A stretch of 10,541 nt of DNA from Bacilli bacterium (GCA_900763245.1 CAAFJQ010000031.1:1-10541); one strand, 5' to 3'; counted from the first letter of the stretch, positions 1 through 7,684 are shown. The notes: generated from the sequence alone by a model not told the origin. Numbers and translations are program-made.

Positions 1-50
1 CGCAATCTCCTTTTCGTTTATTGTTAACAGATATATGATAAGCGATTGCG
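1..50 (-). promoter_or_regulatory. possible 5' leader and ribosome binding site of a minus-strand gene off the left edge
   Basis: Read on the minus strand, an AAAAGGAG Shine-Dalgarno-like sequence (complement of 7-14) lies just inside the edge, so a start codon could fall immediately outside the window. The same minus-strand RNA could pair CGCAATC (50 to 44) with GATTGCG (7 to 1), a 7-bp stem that takes in the last G of the Shine-Dalgarno and could mask it. The 36-nt loop is long and no clear promoter was found, so this is a weak call. The alternative is a chance repeat or a plus-strand hairpin followed by the T-rich stretch at 51-69. Confidence 0.25.
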
Positions 51-65
51 GTCTTTTTTGTGTAT

Positions 66-99
66 TTTTCATTTCATTGGCTAGCCAATGAAATGAAAA
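66..99. repeat. perfect 34-bp palindrome
   Basis: Positions 66-80 (TTTTCATTTCATTGG) are the exact reverse complement of 85-99, and the central CTAG is itself palindromic, so all 34 bases form one perfect inverted repeat. In RNA it would make a 15-bp stem with a 4-base loop. Neither side is followed by a clean U-run, so it is not a typical terminator. It lies between the possible leader at the left edge and the decayed ATPase gene. It could be an operator, a site for a recombinase or transposase, or a mobile hairpin repeat; the sequence alone does not decide. Confidence 0.85.
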
Positions 100-135
100 G
101 GTTCCTCTCCTTCCCGCCACACATAAATATTGTAA

Positions 136-627
136 CTATCTAAATATTATCAGATTATTGATCCTTTTGTTCTTTTTGCAAAAAGTTTCCTGCTTTCTTC
201 TGAATTTGATTCATGGTCTTCGTTTATTGGTACTCCGACTTATTTTAACTGAGCGGGGCATTCTTTTGAAATTGTGTGTCTGAATCATATTTATGCGATT
301 AAGAAAGCATTGGGAGTCAATGGGGTCATGACAAAGGAATTCTCTTGGAAAAGCAAAGAAAGCAATCCAGGGGCACAGATAGATTTGCTGATTCAAAGGC
401 GCGATCAGGTTATCAATGTCTGTGAAATGAAATGTTCTCTTGGGGAATTTGTTATTTCAAAAGACTATGAAGAAAGCCTCAGAAATAAAATGCAGTCTTT
501 CCGCGATGAGGTGAAGCCAAGAGATCAGATGGTTTTAACATTGATTTCTTTTAATGGAATCAAGCAGAACAAATACAGTGATATTGCGCAGGCAAAAGTC
601 GATGGAGAACAGCTTTTCGAAGAGTAA
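136..627 (+). pseudogene. 3' remnant of an AAA-type ATPase (ATP-binding protein) gene
   Basis: The translated frame matches the C-terminal half of a widespread family of bacterial ATP-binding proteins that have an N-terminal P-loop ATPase domain and a C-terminal nuclease-fold-like domain. Recognisable blocks are YYQIIDPFVLF (about 145-177), GTPTYFN followed by a stop and AGHSFEIVCLNH (229-288), PGAQIDLLI (367-393) and VINVCEMK (412-435). The frame runs unbroken from 136 to a TAA at 625 except for a TGA at 250, exactly where family members usually have tryptophan (W-S/A-G-H/Y-x-F-E), so a TGG-to-TGA nonsense change is likely. The whole N-terminal ATPase region (Walker A and B) is missing upstream of 136. 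A product starting at GTG 274 would be only 117 residues and has no obvious Shine-Dalgarno. No function is expected. Confidence 0.8.
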
Positions 628-723
628 AAATCGTCTTTTCTCTATTGCTTGAGAAGATTCATGAAGCTCGTTTGATTTTATCGGATTATTTCCTATATAA
701 GGGAGAAAAAGAGAAGGGTAAAG

Positions 724-732
724 TGATATAAT
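724..732 (+). promoter_or_regulatory. extended -10 promoter for the transporter-polC pair
   Basis: TGATATAAT is a perfect extended -10 element (TG, one base, then TATAAT at 727-732). No good TTGACA lies 16-18 bases upstream, as is common for extended -10 promoters. Transcription would start near 739, leaving only about 15 bases before the ATG at 755. No other promoter is evident before polC, so this one probably drives both genes. Confidence 0.65.
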
Positions 733-754
733 ACTTGGGCACTTATAACGAATT

Positions 755-2296
755 ATGATCAATATAAAAAACAGAACATTTACCCAATCGGAAGCCCCCA
801 AATCTACTGTCCGATTATTTGAGTTTGTTTCTTTCTTCAAAGAGGCCCTCTTCCAATTCAACTCCTTCTTCATGCTTCTCTATATTCAACTTGCATCCCC
901 TATTGCACAGAATGTCAATTTCACCACGATGTTCTTCCTGATATCGATGGTTTTGATTTTCTCTAAGATTCTGGCAGGATTCTGTTGGTCGATCTCTTCT
1001 CATTTCTTGGAGACGGGAAGCTTCAAGTACGGTCGATTCAGAACGATGACCTTCATCGGTTCTTCCTTATCGACGCTCTTCTCCTTCCTCACTTTCTTCA
1101 TCGCTCCTCTATGCGGAACAGGATGGAGCTATGTCATCGCCTTCCTTATCTTCTATACTTGTTCTGAATGTGTCTTCTCTATCAACGATATCGCTTATTG
1201 GTCCTTTGTCAATAAGATGAGCTATGATGAAGGGAGGAGAAGCAAGATTCTTGGCATCACCAATCTTACTGCTTCTTTCGGAAGCTATCTTATCACTGCT
1301 CTCTCTCCTGCAATTTCCGCAGGAAATGCAAAAAGAAACATGACTATCATGATGATCATCCTTCTCTCCTGCTTCTTCATTGTCCATATGATTTATTCCG
1401 CATTGATGTTTGAAAGAGCGGATGATGAGACAATCGACTTGAAACACAATGGAAAGTTATTCGAATCACTTAGAATCATGTTCACAGACAAGCAGGTCTT
1501 TCTTGTCATTTTCTGCTTCTTCCTCGTCTTTGTTTCTCAGGATATGATAGCCGGAAACACTTCCGCTTACTTCTATTATGAATATGGATACGGCGGATTC
1601 GGTGTCAATGGAGTCAGCGGCGGATTATCAGGCGGTACAGTATCCTTCATCTTCTCCTTATGTTTTGGTGTCGCTGTCTGTCTTGCCAGTTTTGTCTTCC
1701 CATATATTGCTAAGCCATTAGGCAAAAAGAAGACAATTCTTTATTCTATTCTTGCTGTCATCATAGCCTACCTGTTCCTCTTCTTCTTCGCTTTTGTCAG
1801 AGGAAGAGAGATTGCTCTTTTCATCACAACATTCCTTCTCGGTTTCTTCCACGGCCTCATTCTGATGGCACTGAATGTCAATGTCGTCAACGTTGCCGAA
1901 TATTATCAGGCAAAGACCGGAAAAGAGAGAAGCGCATCGATTCAGGCCGGAAAAGCCTTGGCTATCAAGACTGCAAACGGCATTCAGACCGGTGTCTTCT
2001 ATATCTTCCTTGCACTCTCACCGAATCTCTTGGCTGTCAACAGACAGGTTGCAAACCTGGAAGCCATGAATAACAGAGGAGAGCTCGAAGGCAATATCAT
2101 CAATGAGATCAATAGCTACATCCACGGCTTTGATGGTATTGAAAAATCTTTGTCTATATATCGCGTTTCGATTACATTATTGCCGATGTTGGTTTTGTCT
2201 CTTGCCGTCTTCTTGGCATTCTTCGTCTATGTTACTGACGAAAAGAAATATATGGAGTATGTAGAGGAAGTCAAAAAACAGAAAAACAATCAGTGA
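755..2296 (+). CDS. MFS transporter, GPH (glycoside-pentoside-hexuronide:cation symporter) family
   Basis: This is a 513-residue inner-membrane protein with about a dozen hydrophobic segments, a typical size for MFS_2/GPH sugar:cation symporters. Family marks include the basic loop KYGRFR at residues 91-96 (GPH consensus R-x-G-R-x-R/K), a charged loop with DEGRRSK near residue 160, and a TGKERSASIQ loop at about 388-397 that matches the conserved T-G-x-R region before the last helices. Known members import glycosides, pentoses or uronic acids with Na+ or H+; the substrate cannot be read from sequence. The start at 755 has no convincing Shine-Dalgarno and lies about 15 bases after the predicted transcription start; the next in-frame ATG (about 872) would remove part of the first membrane segment. 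The stop overlaps the polC ribosome binding site. No sugar-metabolism genes flank it in the window. Confidence 0.85.
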   Translation: MINIKNRTFTQSEAPKSTVRLFEFVSFFKEALFQFNSFFMLLYIQLASPIAQNVNFTTMFFLISMVLIFSKILAGFCWSISSHFLETGSFKYGRFRTMTFIGSSLSTLFSFLTFFIAPLCGTGWSYVIAFLIFYTCSECVFSINDIAYWSFVNKMSYDEGRRSKILGITNLTASFGSYLITALSPAISAGNAKRNMTIMMIILLSCFFIVHMIYSALMFERADDETIDLKHNGKLFESLRIMFTDKQVFLVIFCFFLVFVSQDMIAGNTSAYFYYEYGYGGFGVNGVSGGLSGGTVSFIFSLCFGVAVCLASFVFPYIAKPLGKKKTILYSILAVIIAYLFLFFFAFVRGREIALFITTFLLGFFHGLILMALNVNVVNVAEYYQAKTGKERSASIQAGKALAIKTANGIQTGVFYIFLALSPNLLAVNRQVANLEAMNNRGELEGNIINEINSYIHGFDGIEKSLSIYRVSITLLPMLVLSLAVFLAFFVYVTDEKKYMEYVEEVKKQKNNQ

Positions 2297-2301
2297 GGTG
2301 G
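2295..2301 (+). promoter_or_regulatory. Shine-Dalgarno that sets the polC start
   Basis: GAGGTGG starts at the second base of the transporter's TGA stop (2294-2296), with GAGG six bases before ATG 2305. It favours ATG 2305 over the upstream in-frame GTG at 2293, which would itself overlap the Shine-Dalgarno. Translation of polC is probably coupled to termination of the transporter. Confidence 0.75.
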
Positions 2302-2304
2302 GCT

Positions 2305-5300
2305 ATGGATAATTTATTACAACGATTCCTTCTAAAGATCGGTATCAAAGATCTTTCACCTTTTGCGAAAGGGTATTTTTCAAGGCTCGACAATGATAAA
2401 GAACACAATCGCATCGAGGCGAGAATTCATCTTCCTTCTTATCTGAAAGTCAGCGAATACAATACGCTATTTGATACGATTTCTTCATTTACTGCGCTGG
2501 GTGGTTTTGGTATCACCTTGTCTTTTGAATATGAGGATGAAGTCAAAAGCTTTCCATCTTTTTTGGATGATTATATCGAGACCTGCCAATGTCTGTATCT
2601 CAATGATGCTGAATTCATCAAAGAGGAGAAGAAGGTCATCTTCTTCTATCAGTCCGCAGGTTATGCAGAACCGATTACCAATGAGACAAGAGCTCTGAAG
2701 GACTTTTTGGATTCCATCTCTTCCGGTTATAAAATACTGACACAGGAAAGAGTCTATATGTCTAGCGATGAGTTTATGTCTCAGGGAGAAGAAGAATATA
2801 GAAAGAACGCAGAACAGTTCTCTAAAAAATATAATGAAAGACAGAGAATCAACTCCACATATCAGCCTTGCAGACTCAAAGATATAGAAAATTACAGAAT
2901 GGTTCTTGTCGAAGGAACTATCTTCAAGTTAGGCGAAGACAGAAAGACCAGAAAAGGAATGACAATCAGAACAATCGAATATACCGATGGTTCTGATTCG
3001 ATTCAGTCCACTCTTTTTGAAAGCAAAAGAATGCCGATGGAAGAGATGAATAAGTATACAGTCGGAACAAAAATCCGCGTCAAAGGAAAACCGGAACATG
3101 ATCAATATGCTCATAACGAACTGGTCATCAAAATCGATTCCATGGAGATTCTCCCACCCGATCCATTGAGGGAAGATACTTATGACAGAAAGAGAGTCGA
3201 GCTTCATCTTCATACGAAGATGTCACCATTTGATGGTCTTGCCTCTATTGGCGACTATGTCAAGACTGCAGCAAGATGGGGACATAAAGCAATCGCTTTG
3301 ACCGATCATGGCGGATGCCAGGCTTTCCCGGATGCTCAGGCTGCCGGAAAGAAAAACGGTGTCAAGATTTTATATGGTACTGAATTCTATGTTGTCGATG
3401 ATAAGAAAGAGGATGCTCATTTCATTCATAATCCTTGCGACAAGAGATTAGGCAATGCTGACTTTGTCGTCTTCGATACGGAAACGACCGGTCTTTCCTG
3501 TCGATATGATCGTTTGATTGAATTCGGTGCTGTCAAAATCAACATGGCAGGACAGATTATCGATGAAATCGACTTTTTCATCAATCCGAACAGAAAAGTC
3601 TCTGGCTTTACAGTCACTGTATCTCATATCACCCAGGAGATGGTCGATAAAGGAAAGAACATCAAAGACGCTTTGAAAATCATCAAAGAGTTCTTCGGCG
3701 ACAATATCATTGTCGCTCATAATGCGGACTTCGACTTTGATTTCCTCAACGAAGCCTATAAGAACAATGGCATGGAGACAATCAAGAATCCGGTCATCGA
3801 TACCCTTCAGCTTTCTCGTTATCTCTATCCGGAGATGCGTTCCCATAGAGAGAGCGCTTTGGCGACAAGATTCAATATCGCCTTTGATAAAGGCGGTGCA
3901 CACCGCGCCAATTACGATGCTGGGCACCTTGCCTCTATTTTCCATGCGATGCTTTCTGAACTCATTCAGAAGAATCCTGATATTCGTCACTGCGATTTAG
4001 GAGAATTGGAAGTCACTGATAAGATGCTTCTGACAATTCGTCCTTATCATGTGACTGCCTATGCAAAGAATGCAGAGGGCTTAAAAGACCTCTACCGCAT
4101 CATCTCTGAGAGCAATACCAAGCATATCGGCGCCTCCGGCAACCCGCTTGTTCCGAAAAGCTATCTTGAAAAATACAGGAAAGATCTCATTTTGGGATCG
4201 GCCTGTTTCAATGGTCAGATTTTTGAAACGGCGATGACAAAATCCAAGGAGACTCTGAAGAAGAGAATGGCTTTCTATGACTTCATCGAAGTCCAGCCGC
4301 CTGAAAACTACATCTATCTGCTCCATTCCGGCCAACTCTCTTCCAAAGAAGAGATTCAGGATGTCATCAAAGACCTGATTATGACCGCCAAGGAATGCGA
4401 TAAGATGGTCTGTGCGACTGGTGACTGTCATTATCTTAATCCAGAGGACAAGGTCTACCGTGATGTCTTTATTGCAAGCAAAGGCCTGAAGAACGCGAGA
4501 CATCCTCTCAACCTCGCTCCGTATGACAGCGCGAGCGAAGAAGTCAAACAGGCTTGGTATAAGAATCCTCTTCCTAATCCTGATCAGCACTTCAGAACGA
4601 CAGATGAAATGATGGAATGCTTCTCCTTTTTGAAGGATAAGCAGTTGGAAGAAGAGATTGTCATCGACAATACAAACTATATTGCCGATCAGATCGAAGA
4701 TGGTATCAAGCCGACAAAAGACAAACTCTATCCGCCGAGCATTCCTGGCGCCGATAAGCTTTTGACTGACCTGGCTTATCAGACTGCAAAAGAGATGTAT
4801 GGCGACCCGCTTCCTGAAGTGATTGAAGAGAGACTGAAGACAGAACTGGCCGGTATTATCAACAATGGTTACGCCGTCATTTATTGGCTTTCTTCTGAAA
4901 TTGTCCGTTGGTCAAACTCCGAAGGCTATCTGATCGGATCCCGTGGTTCTGTCGGTTCTTCCTTCGTTGCGACGATGACAGGAATCACAGAAGTCAATCC
5001 GCTTCCTCCGCATTATCGCTGCCCGCACTGCCATCATTTGGAATGGGCTGATCTCAACCAGTATGAATCCGGTTTTGATCTTCCTGATAAGGTCTGCCCT
5101 GAATGCGGAAAACCGATGATCGGTGACGGCCAGAACATTCCTTTTGCAACCTTCTTGGGCTTCCACGCCGAAAAGGTTCCTGATATCGACCTTAACTTCC
5201 CTTCTGACTTCCAGTCTATCGCTCATGAACACATGAAGGAAATTCTCAATAAAACAGGAAACACCTGCTATAAAGCAGGTACGATCCAGACCACGCAGGA

Positions 5301-6678
5301 GAAACAGGCAAGAGGCTATGCACTTGGCTATTTTGAGTCTCTTGGCAAGGACACGACGAAGATCAGAAATGCTGAAATCGATCATATCGCAAGCGGATGC
5401 ATCGATGTCAAACGCTCTACCGGTCAGCATCCTGGCGGTGTCATCGTCATTCCTAAAGGCATGGAAGCCTATGACTTCACACCTGTTCAGTTCCCTGCTG
5501 ATGATCCTGATTCAACATGGATGACAACTCATTACGACTTCCATAAGATTCACGATAACGTTCTCAAATTTGATATGTTAGGTCATGTCGATCCTCAGGC
5601 TATTCGTATGCAGTGTGACCTCTGTGGCTTTTCCTTCATGGATATGAAGGAGAAGATTCCGATTTCTGATCCGGAAGCTCATTCTCTTTTCTGGTCAGCC
5701 GATGCACTTCATTTGAAGAGAAATGTCCTTCAGCAGGAGACCGGTGCTTTAGGTCTTCCTGAATTCGGTACTGAAAACGGAAGAAGAGTCCTTCTTGAAA
5801 CACAGCCTCGTTCCTTTGCTGACTTGGTTCGAATCTCCGGTCTTAGCCATGGTACCAATGTCTTTGCCGGCAATGCTGAGGACCTCATTAAGAATGAAGG
5901 CTTCAAATTAAAGGATGTCATTGCCTGCCGTGACGATATTATGACAGTTCTTCACGATCGTTATGGCGTTGATAATTCCGATGCCTTCGCTATTATGGAA
6001 TTCACCAGAAAAGGTAATTTCGGAAAGCCGGGAAGCGATGATAAGAAAGCTAAATACATTCAGATCATGCAGGATCACAATGTCCCTGAATGGTATATTG
6101 AATCCTGTAAGAAGATCGCCTACATGTTCCCGAAAGGACATGCAGTCGCCTATGTTACAAACTGTATCCGCTGCGCATGGTTCAAAGTCCATCAGCCTCT
6201 ATCCTACTATGCGACTTACTTTACGCTCCGTTGCGACGGCTATGATATTGCAACGATGATGAAAGGGCTTGAGGCATGTCTTAGCAGAAGAAACGATATT
6301 CAGATGCGTGTCATGAATCATGAGCCTGTCTCCAATCCGGAGCTTGCGACAATCAACGCGCTTGAATCCACGATTGAAATGTATGATCGCGGTTATTCCT
6401 TTGCTCCGCTCTCTGTTCTTACTTCAGAGGCGACAAGTTTCTCTATCGACCATGTCAAACATCGCGTCATTCCTTCTCTTACCAGCATCAACGGCTTAGG
6501 TGCCTCTGTTGCTGAACAGATTGTCAGAGCCAGAAAAGAAAAGATGTTCACTTCTGTCGATGACTTGAAGACACGCGCTAAAGTCGGTGATACCATGTTG
6601 AAGAAGCTGAGAGAAGTCGGAGGTTTAGACGGACTTCCTGAAAGCAACCAGCTGTCCTTATTCGATCTGTTCAAATGA
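2305..6678 (+). CDS. polC: DNA polymerase III alpha subunit, PolC type
   Basis: This is the replicative polymerase of low-GC Gram-positive bacteria, working with the beta clamp at the replication fork. The 1457 residues agree with the usual length of about 1440. Domains in order: an N-terminal domain; an OB-fold (about 200-285); the first part of the PHP domain with HLHT at 301-304; an inserted DEDDh 3'-5' proofreading exonuclease with DTETTG (D391, E393), HNADFDF (D475) and HRANYDA (H533, D538), all catalytic residues present; the rest of PHP; and the polymerase core. The core contains a Zn-binding CPHC...CPEC (C906, C909, C931, C934) and the catalytic aspartates in PDIDLNF (D960, D962), with KFDMLGH (D1090) as the likely third. 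A helix-hairpin-helix region lies near the end, and a C-terminal clamp-binding motif QLSLFDLF ends one residue before the terminus. The gene looks intact and functional. It follows a sugar transporter with close spacing, an unusual partner, and ends at a strong terminator. Confidence 0.98.
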   Translation: MDNLLQRFLLKIGIKDLSPFAKGYFSRLDNDKEHNRIEARIHLPSYLKVSEYNTLFDTISSFTALGGFGITLSFEYEDEVKSFPSFLDDYIETCQCLYLNDAEFIKEEKKVIFFYQSAGYAEPITNETRALKDFLDSISSGYKILTQERVYMSSDEFMSQGEEEYRKNAEQFSKKYNERQRINSTYQPCRLKDIENYRMVLVEGTIFKLGEDRKTRKGMTIRTIEYTDGSDSIQSTLFESKRMPMEEMNKYTVGTKIRVKGKPEHDQYAHNELVIKIDSMEILPPDPLREDTYDRKRVELHLHTKMSPFDGLASIGDYVKTAARWGHKAIALTDHGGCQAFPDAQAAGKKNGVKILYGTEFYVVDDKKEDAHFIHNPCDKRLGNADFVVFDTETTGLSCRYDRLIEFGAVKINMAGQIIDEIDFFINPNRKVSGFTVTVSHITQEMVDKGKNIKDALKIIKEFFGDNIIVAHNADFDFDFLNEAYKNNGMETIKNPVIDTLQLSRYLYPEMRSHRESALATRFNIAFDKGGAHRANYDAGHLASIFHAMLSELIQKNPDIRHCDLGELEVTDKMLLTIRPYHVTAYAKNAEGLKDLYRIISESNTKHIGASGNPLVPKSYLEKYRKDLILGSACFNGQIFETAMTKSKETLKKRMAFYDFIEVQPPENYIYLLHSGQLSSKEEIQDVIKDLIMTAKECDKMVCATGDCHYLNPEDKVYRDVFIASKGLKNARHPLNLAPYDSASEEVKQAWYKNPLPNPDQHFRTTDEMMECFSFLKDKQLEEEIVIDNTNYIADQIEDGIKPTKDKLYPPSIPGADKLLTDLAYQTAKEMYGDPLPEVIEERLKTELAGIINNGYAVIYWLSSEIVRWSNSEGYLIGSRGSVGSSFVATMTGITEVNPLPPHYRCPHCHHLEWADLNQYESGFDLPDKVCPECGKPMIGDGQNIPFATFLGFHAEKVPDIDLNFPSDFQSIAHEHMKEILNKTGNTCYKAGTIQTTQEKQARGYALGYFESLGKDTTKIRNAEIDHIASGCIDVKRSTGQHPGGVIVIPKGMEAYDFTPVQFPADDPDSTWMTTHYDFHKIHDNVLKFDMLGHVDPQAIRMQCDLCGFSFMDMKEKIPISDPEAHSLFWSADALHLKRNVLQQETGALGLPEFGTENGRRVLLETQPRSFADLVRISGLSHGTNVFAGNAEDLIKNEGFKLKDVIACRDDIMTVLHDRYGVDNSDAFAIMEFTRKGNFGKPGSDDKKAKYIQIMQDHNVPEWYIESCKKIAYMFPKGHAVAYVTNCIRCAWFKVHQPLSYYATYFTLRCDGYDIATMMKGLEACLSRRNDIQMRVMNHEPVSNPELATINALESTIEMYDRGYSFAPLSVLTSEATSFSIDHVKHRVIPSLTSINGLGASVAEQIVRARKEKMFTSVDDLKTRAKVGDTMLKKLREVGGLDGLPESNQLSLFDLFK

Positions 6679-6684
6679 TAATCA

Positions 6685-6718
6685 AAAAGAGGAGCGACCC
6701 GAAGGCCGCTCCTCTTTT
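6685..6718 (+). terminator. rho-independent terminator after polC, probably bidirectional
   Basis: AAAAGAGGAGCG (6685-6696) pairs perfectly with CGCTCCTCTTTT (6707-6718), with two further C-G pairs around a CGAA loop. The stem ends in T residues on the plus strand and, read on the minus strand, also runs into TTTTT (complement of 6684-6688). It begins a few bases after the polC stop and could also stop transcripts from the convergent minus-strand gene. Confidence 0.92.
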
Positions 6719-6790
6719 GCTTCCTCTGACCCGATGCTCGGAAGCAGAAGCTTTTAGAATAGCAAGTATATGTGATGATCTTTAATGCAT

Positions 6791-6820
6791 TGACATTGAC
6801 TATAAAACGATGACAATGAC
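6791..6820. repeat. paired TGACnnTGAC direct repeats
   Basis: TGACATTGAC (6791-6800) and TGACAATGAC (6811-6820) differ at one base and are exactly 20 bp apart, so TGAC occurs four times in a regular array. The 20-bp spacing places them on the same DNA face, as in a binding site for a dimeric regulator. They lie in the convergent spacer between the polC terminator and the end of the next gene, where no promoter was recognised, so this may be chance. The rest of the 6719-6900 spacer shows only short, weak inverted repeats. Confidence 0.35.
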
Positions 6821-6900
6821 AGATAAAGGAAAAACTCGCATAACAATAACAGAATGAATAACCTGATTTTCTAGTGTTGTTCGCTATTCAGGGAAAAGAA

Positions 6901-7392
6901 TCAGCAGTCGATTGTTGTGGTAAGATTAGTCAAATCGATAGCCATCTGGAGTTTTGAAATCAGATCAAAGCATTCCTGATACTGTCTTTTTGCTTCTTTC
7001 ACATCATAGAGTGCTTTGGTGAACTCATAGGATGCGTTTCTATAGGTGGCTCCTTCTCTGACTAAGGGCTGTCTTAGGGAGAGTTCCTGGAAACGCTGAA
7101 GCTGTTGTGTGAGCTGTGCTAGATAGATAAGAGCCTCTGCAACAGTCATATCAAAGCCTTTGACAACAGTGGTCGCATTGCTTTTTGCCAGTAGTGCTTT
7201 CAGGTGTCTGATTTTGAAATCGTAATCGGTGATGGCTCTGTTTGTTTCTTCGTAATTGTAGCCAGTATCAATTGGTTTTTCATTCTCAGTGTAGGTTACA
7301 GTACAGGTTGCTTTTTCATCCTGTAAAAGTCTTCTTTTTTCGTCTTCTAATTTCTTGATTTCTTTCATCGCTTCGGTGTGTGTCATTTTCAT
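6901..7392 (-). CDS. conserved helical protein of unknown function, DIP1984-like
   Basis: The product is a soluble, charged, mostly helical protein of 163 residues with no signal peptide or membrane segment. Residues 1-27 form a likely coiled coil (EIKKLEDEKRRLLQDEK). A SNATTVVKGFDMTVAEAL block follows at 71-88 and a helical ending with LQMAIDLTNLTTTI at 148-161. This layout (helix, N-A-T-T before a T-x-A-E-A-L segment, final N-L/W-T-T) resembles the DIP1984 family and similar hypothetical proteins of Firmicutes, recalled from memory and unverified; the function is unknown. The ATG at 7392 is preferred because AAGGAG (complement of 7404-7409) lies 11 bases upstream; the next ATG, two codons later, would be too far from it. 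It is transcribed from its own promoter, converges on polC, and is separated from the DUF2130 gene by that gene's terminator. Confidence 0.8.
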   Translation of the reverse strand: MKMTHTEAMKEIKKLEDEKRRLLQDEKATCTVTYTENEKPIDTGYNYEETNRAITDYDFKIRHLKALLAKSNATTVVKGFDMTVAEALIYLAQLTQQLQRFQELSLRQPLVREGATYRNASYEFTKALYDVKEAKRQYQECFDLISKLQMAIDLTNLTTTIDC

Positions 7393-7423
7393 TTTCTTTT
7401 GTTCTCCTTCTTTTGTTATCTAT

Positions 7424-7429
7424 AGTATA
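7424..7429 (-). promoter_or_regulatory. -10 element of the 163-residue protein gene
   Basis: On the minus strand TATACT lies about 31 bases before the ATG at 7392, within CACTATACTATAG. The -35 region (around 7447-7453) is AT-rich with only a poor match to TTGACA. Position and sequence suit a housekeeping promoter, but the -35 is weak. Confidence 0.4.
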
Positions 7430-7528
7430 GTGTGAAAAACGCTTTTTTCTAGGGAAAAATGAAATTTTGTCGTTTTGCAAGACAATAGAGCAAATGTTGA
7501 AAAACATGGACATGTCTTTGTTTTTACT

Positions 7529-7586
7529 TTTTTGCTAATATCAAGAACCAAATTAGCAAAAAGGAAAATTCTTGATTGTTTTCAAG
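7529..7586. repeat. interleaved inverted repeats in the intergenic spacer
   Basis: TTTTTGCTAAT (7529-7539) is the perfect inverse of ATTAGCAAAAA (7552-7562), an 11-bp stem. Its loop starts with ATCAAGAA (7540-7547), which is the perfect inverse of TTCTTGAT (7569-7576) beyond the stem, an order A-B-A'-B' as in a pseudoknot. The CTTGA of the second arm could also pair with TCAAG at 7582-7586. The segment lies upstream of the 163-residue gene and downstream of the DUF2130 terminator. No small RNA promoter was recognised. It could be an operator cluster, a structured RNA or the scar of a small mobile repeat. Confidence 0.6.
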
Positions 7587-7650
7587 TAAGACGCAATGAA
7601 ATCGTATTACGCTGATGAAGCACTATACAATAGAGATGACGACATACTTC

Positions 7651-7678
7651 AAAAAAGAGAACCTTTTCGGGTTCTCTT
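7651..7678 (-). terminator. rho-independent terminator of the DUF2130 gene
   Basis: Read on the minus strand, AAGAGAACC (complement of 7678-7670), a 6-base loop and GGTTCTCTT (complement of 7663-7655) form a perfect 9-bp hairpin followed by a run of six T (complement of 7651-7656). It starts a few bases after the TAA stop. Confidence 0.92.
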
Positions 7679-7684
7679 GCATAT

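Noticed and set aside
1..72. Minus-strand open frame of 24 codons running off the left edge from ATG at 72
   Set aside because: The start lies inside the 34-bp palindrome with the nearest Shine-Dalgarno-like sequence about 35 bases away. The AAAAGGAG at the edge fits a later start better.
250..252. TGA read as tryptophan (alternative genetic code)
   Set aside because: The large genes use TGG for tryptophan and contain no internal TGA. TGA ends the transporter, polC and the 163-residue gene, so this is a nonsense mutation in a pseudogene.
2293..2304. GTG at 2293 as the polC start
   Set aside because: It overlaps the transporter stop and the Shine-Dalgarno itself; ATG 2305 has correct spacing to GAGG.
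3448..3990. 180-codon open frame on the minus strand inside polC
   Set aside because: It lies wholly opposite the exonuclease region of polC, shows no recognisable domain, and is explained by polC codon use.
4912..5430. 172-codon open frame on the minus strand inside polC
   Set aside because: It is antisense to the conserved zinc and catalytic region of polC, with no family resemblance or ribosome binding site.
6719..6745. Second hairpin (GCTTCC...GGAAGC) after the polC terminator
   Set aside because: Only a 6-bp stem with a long loop and no T-run; the preceding terminator is sufficient.
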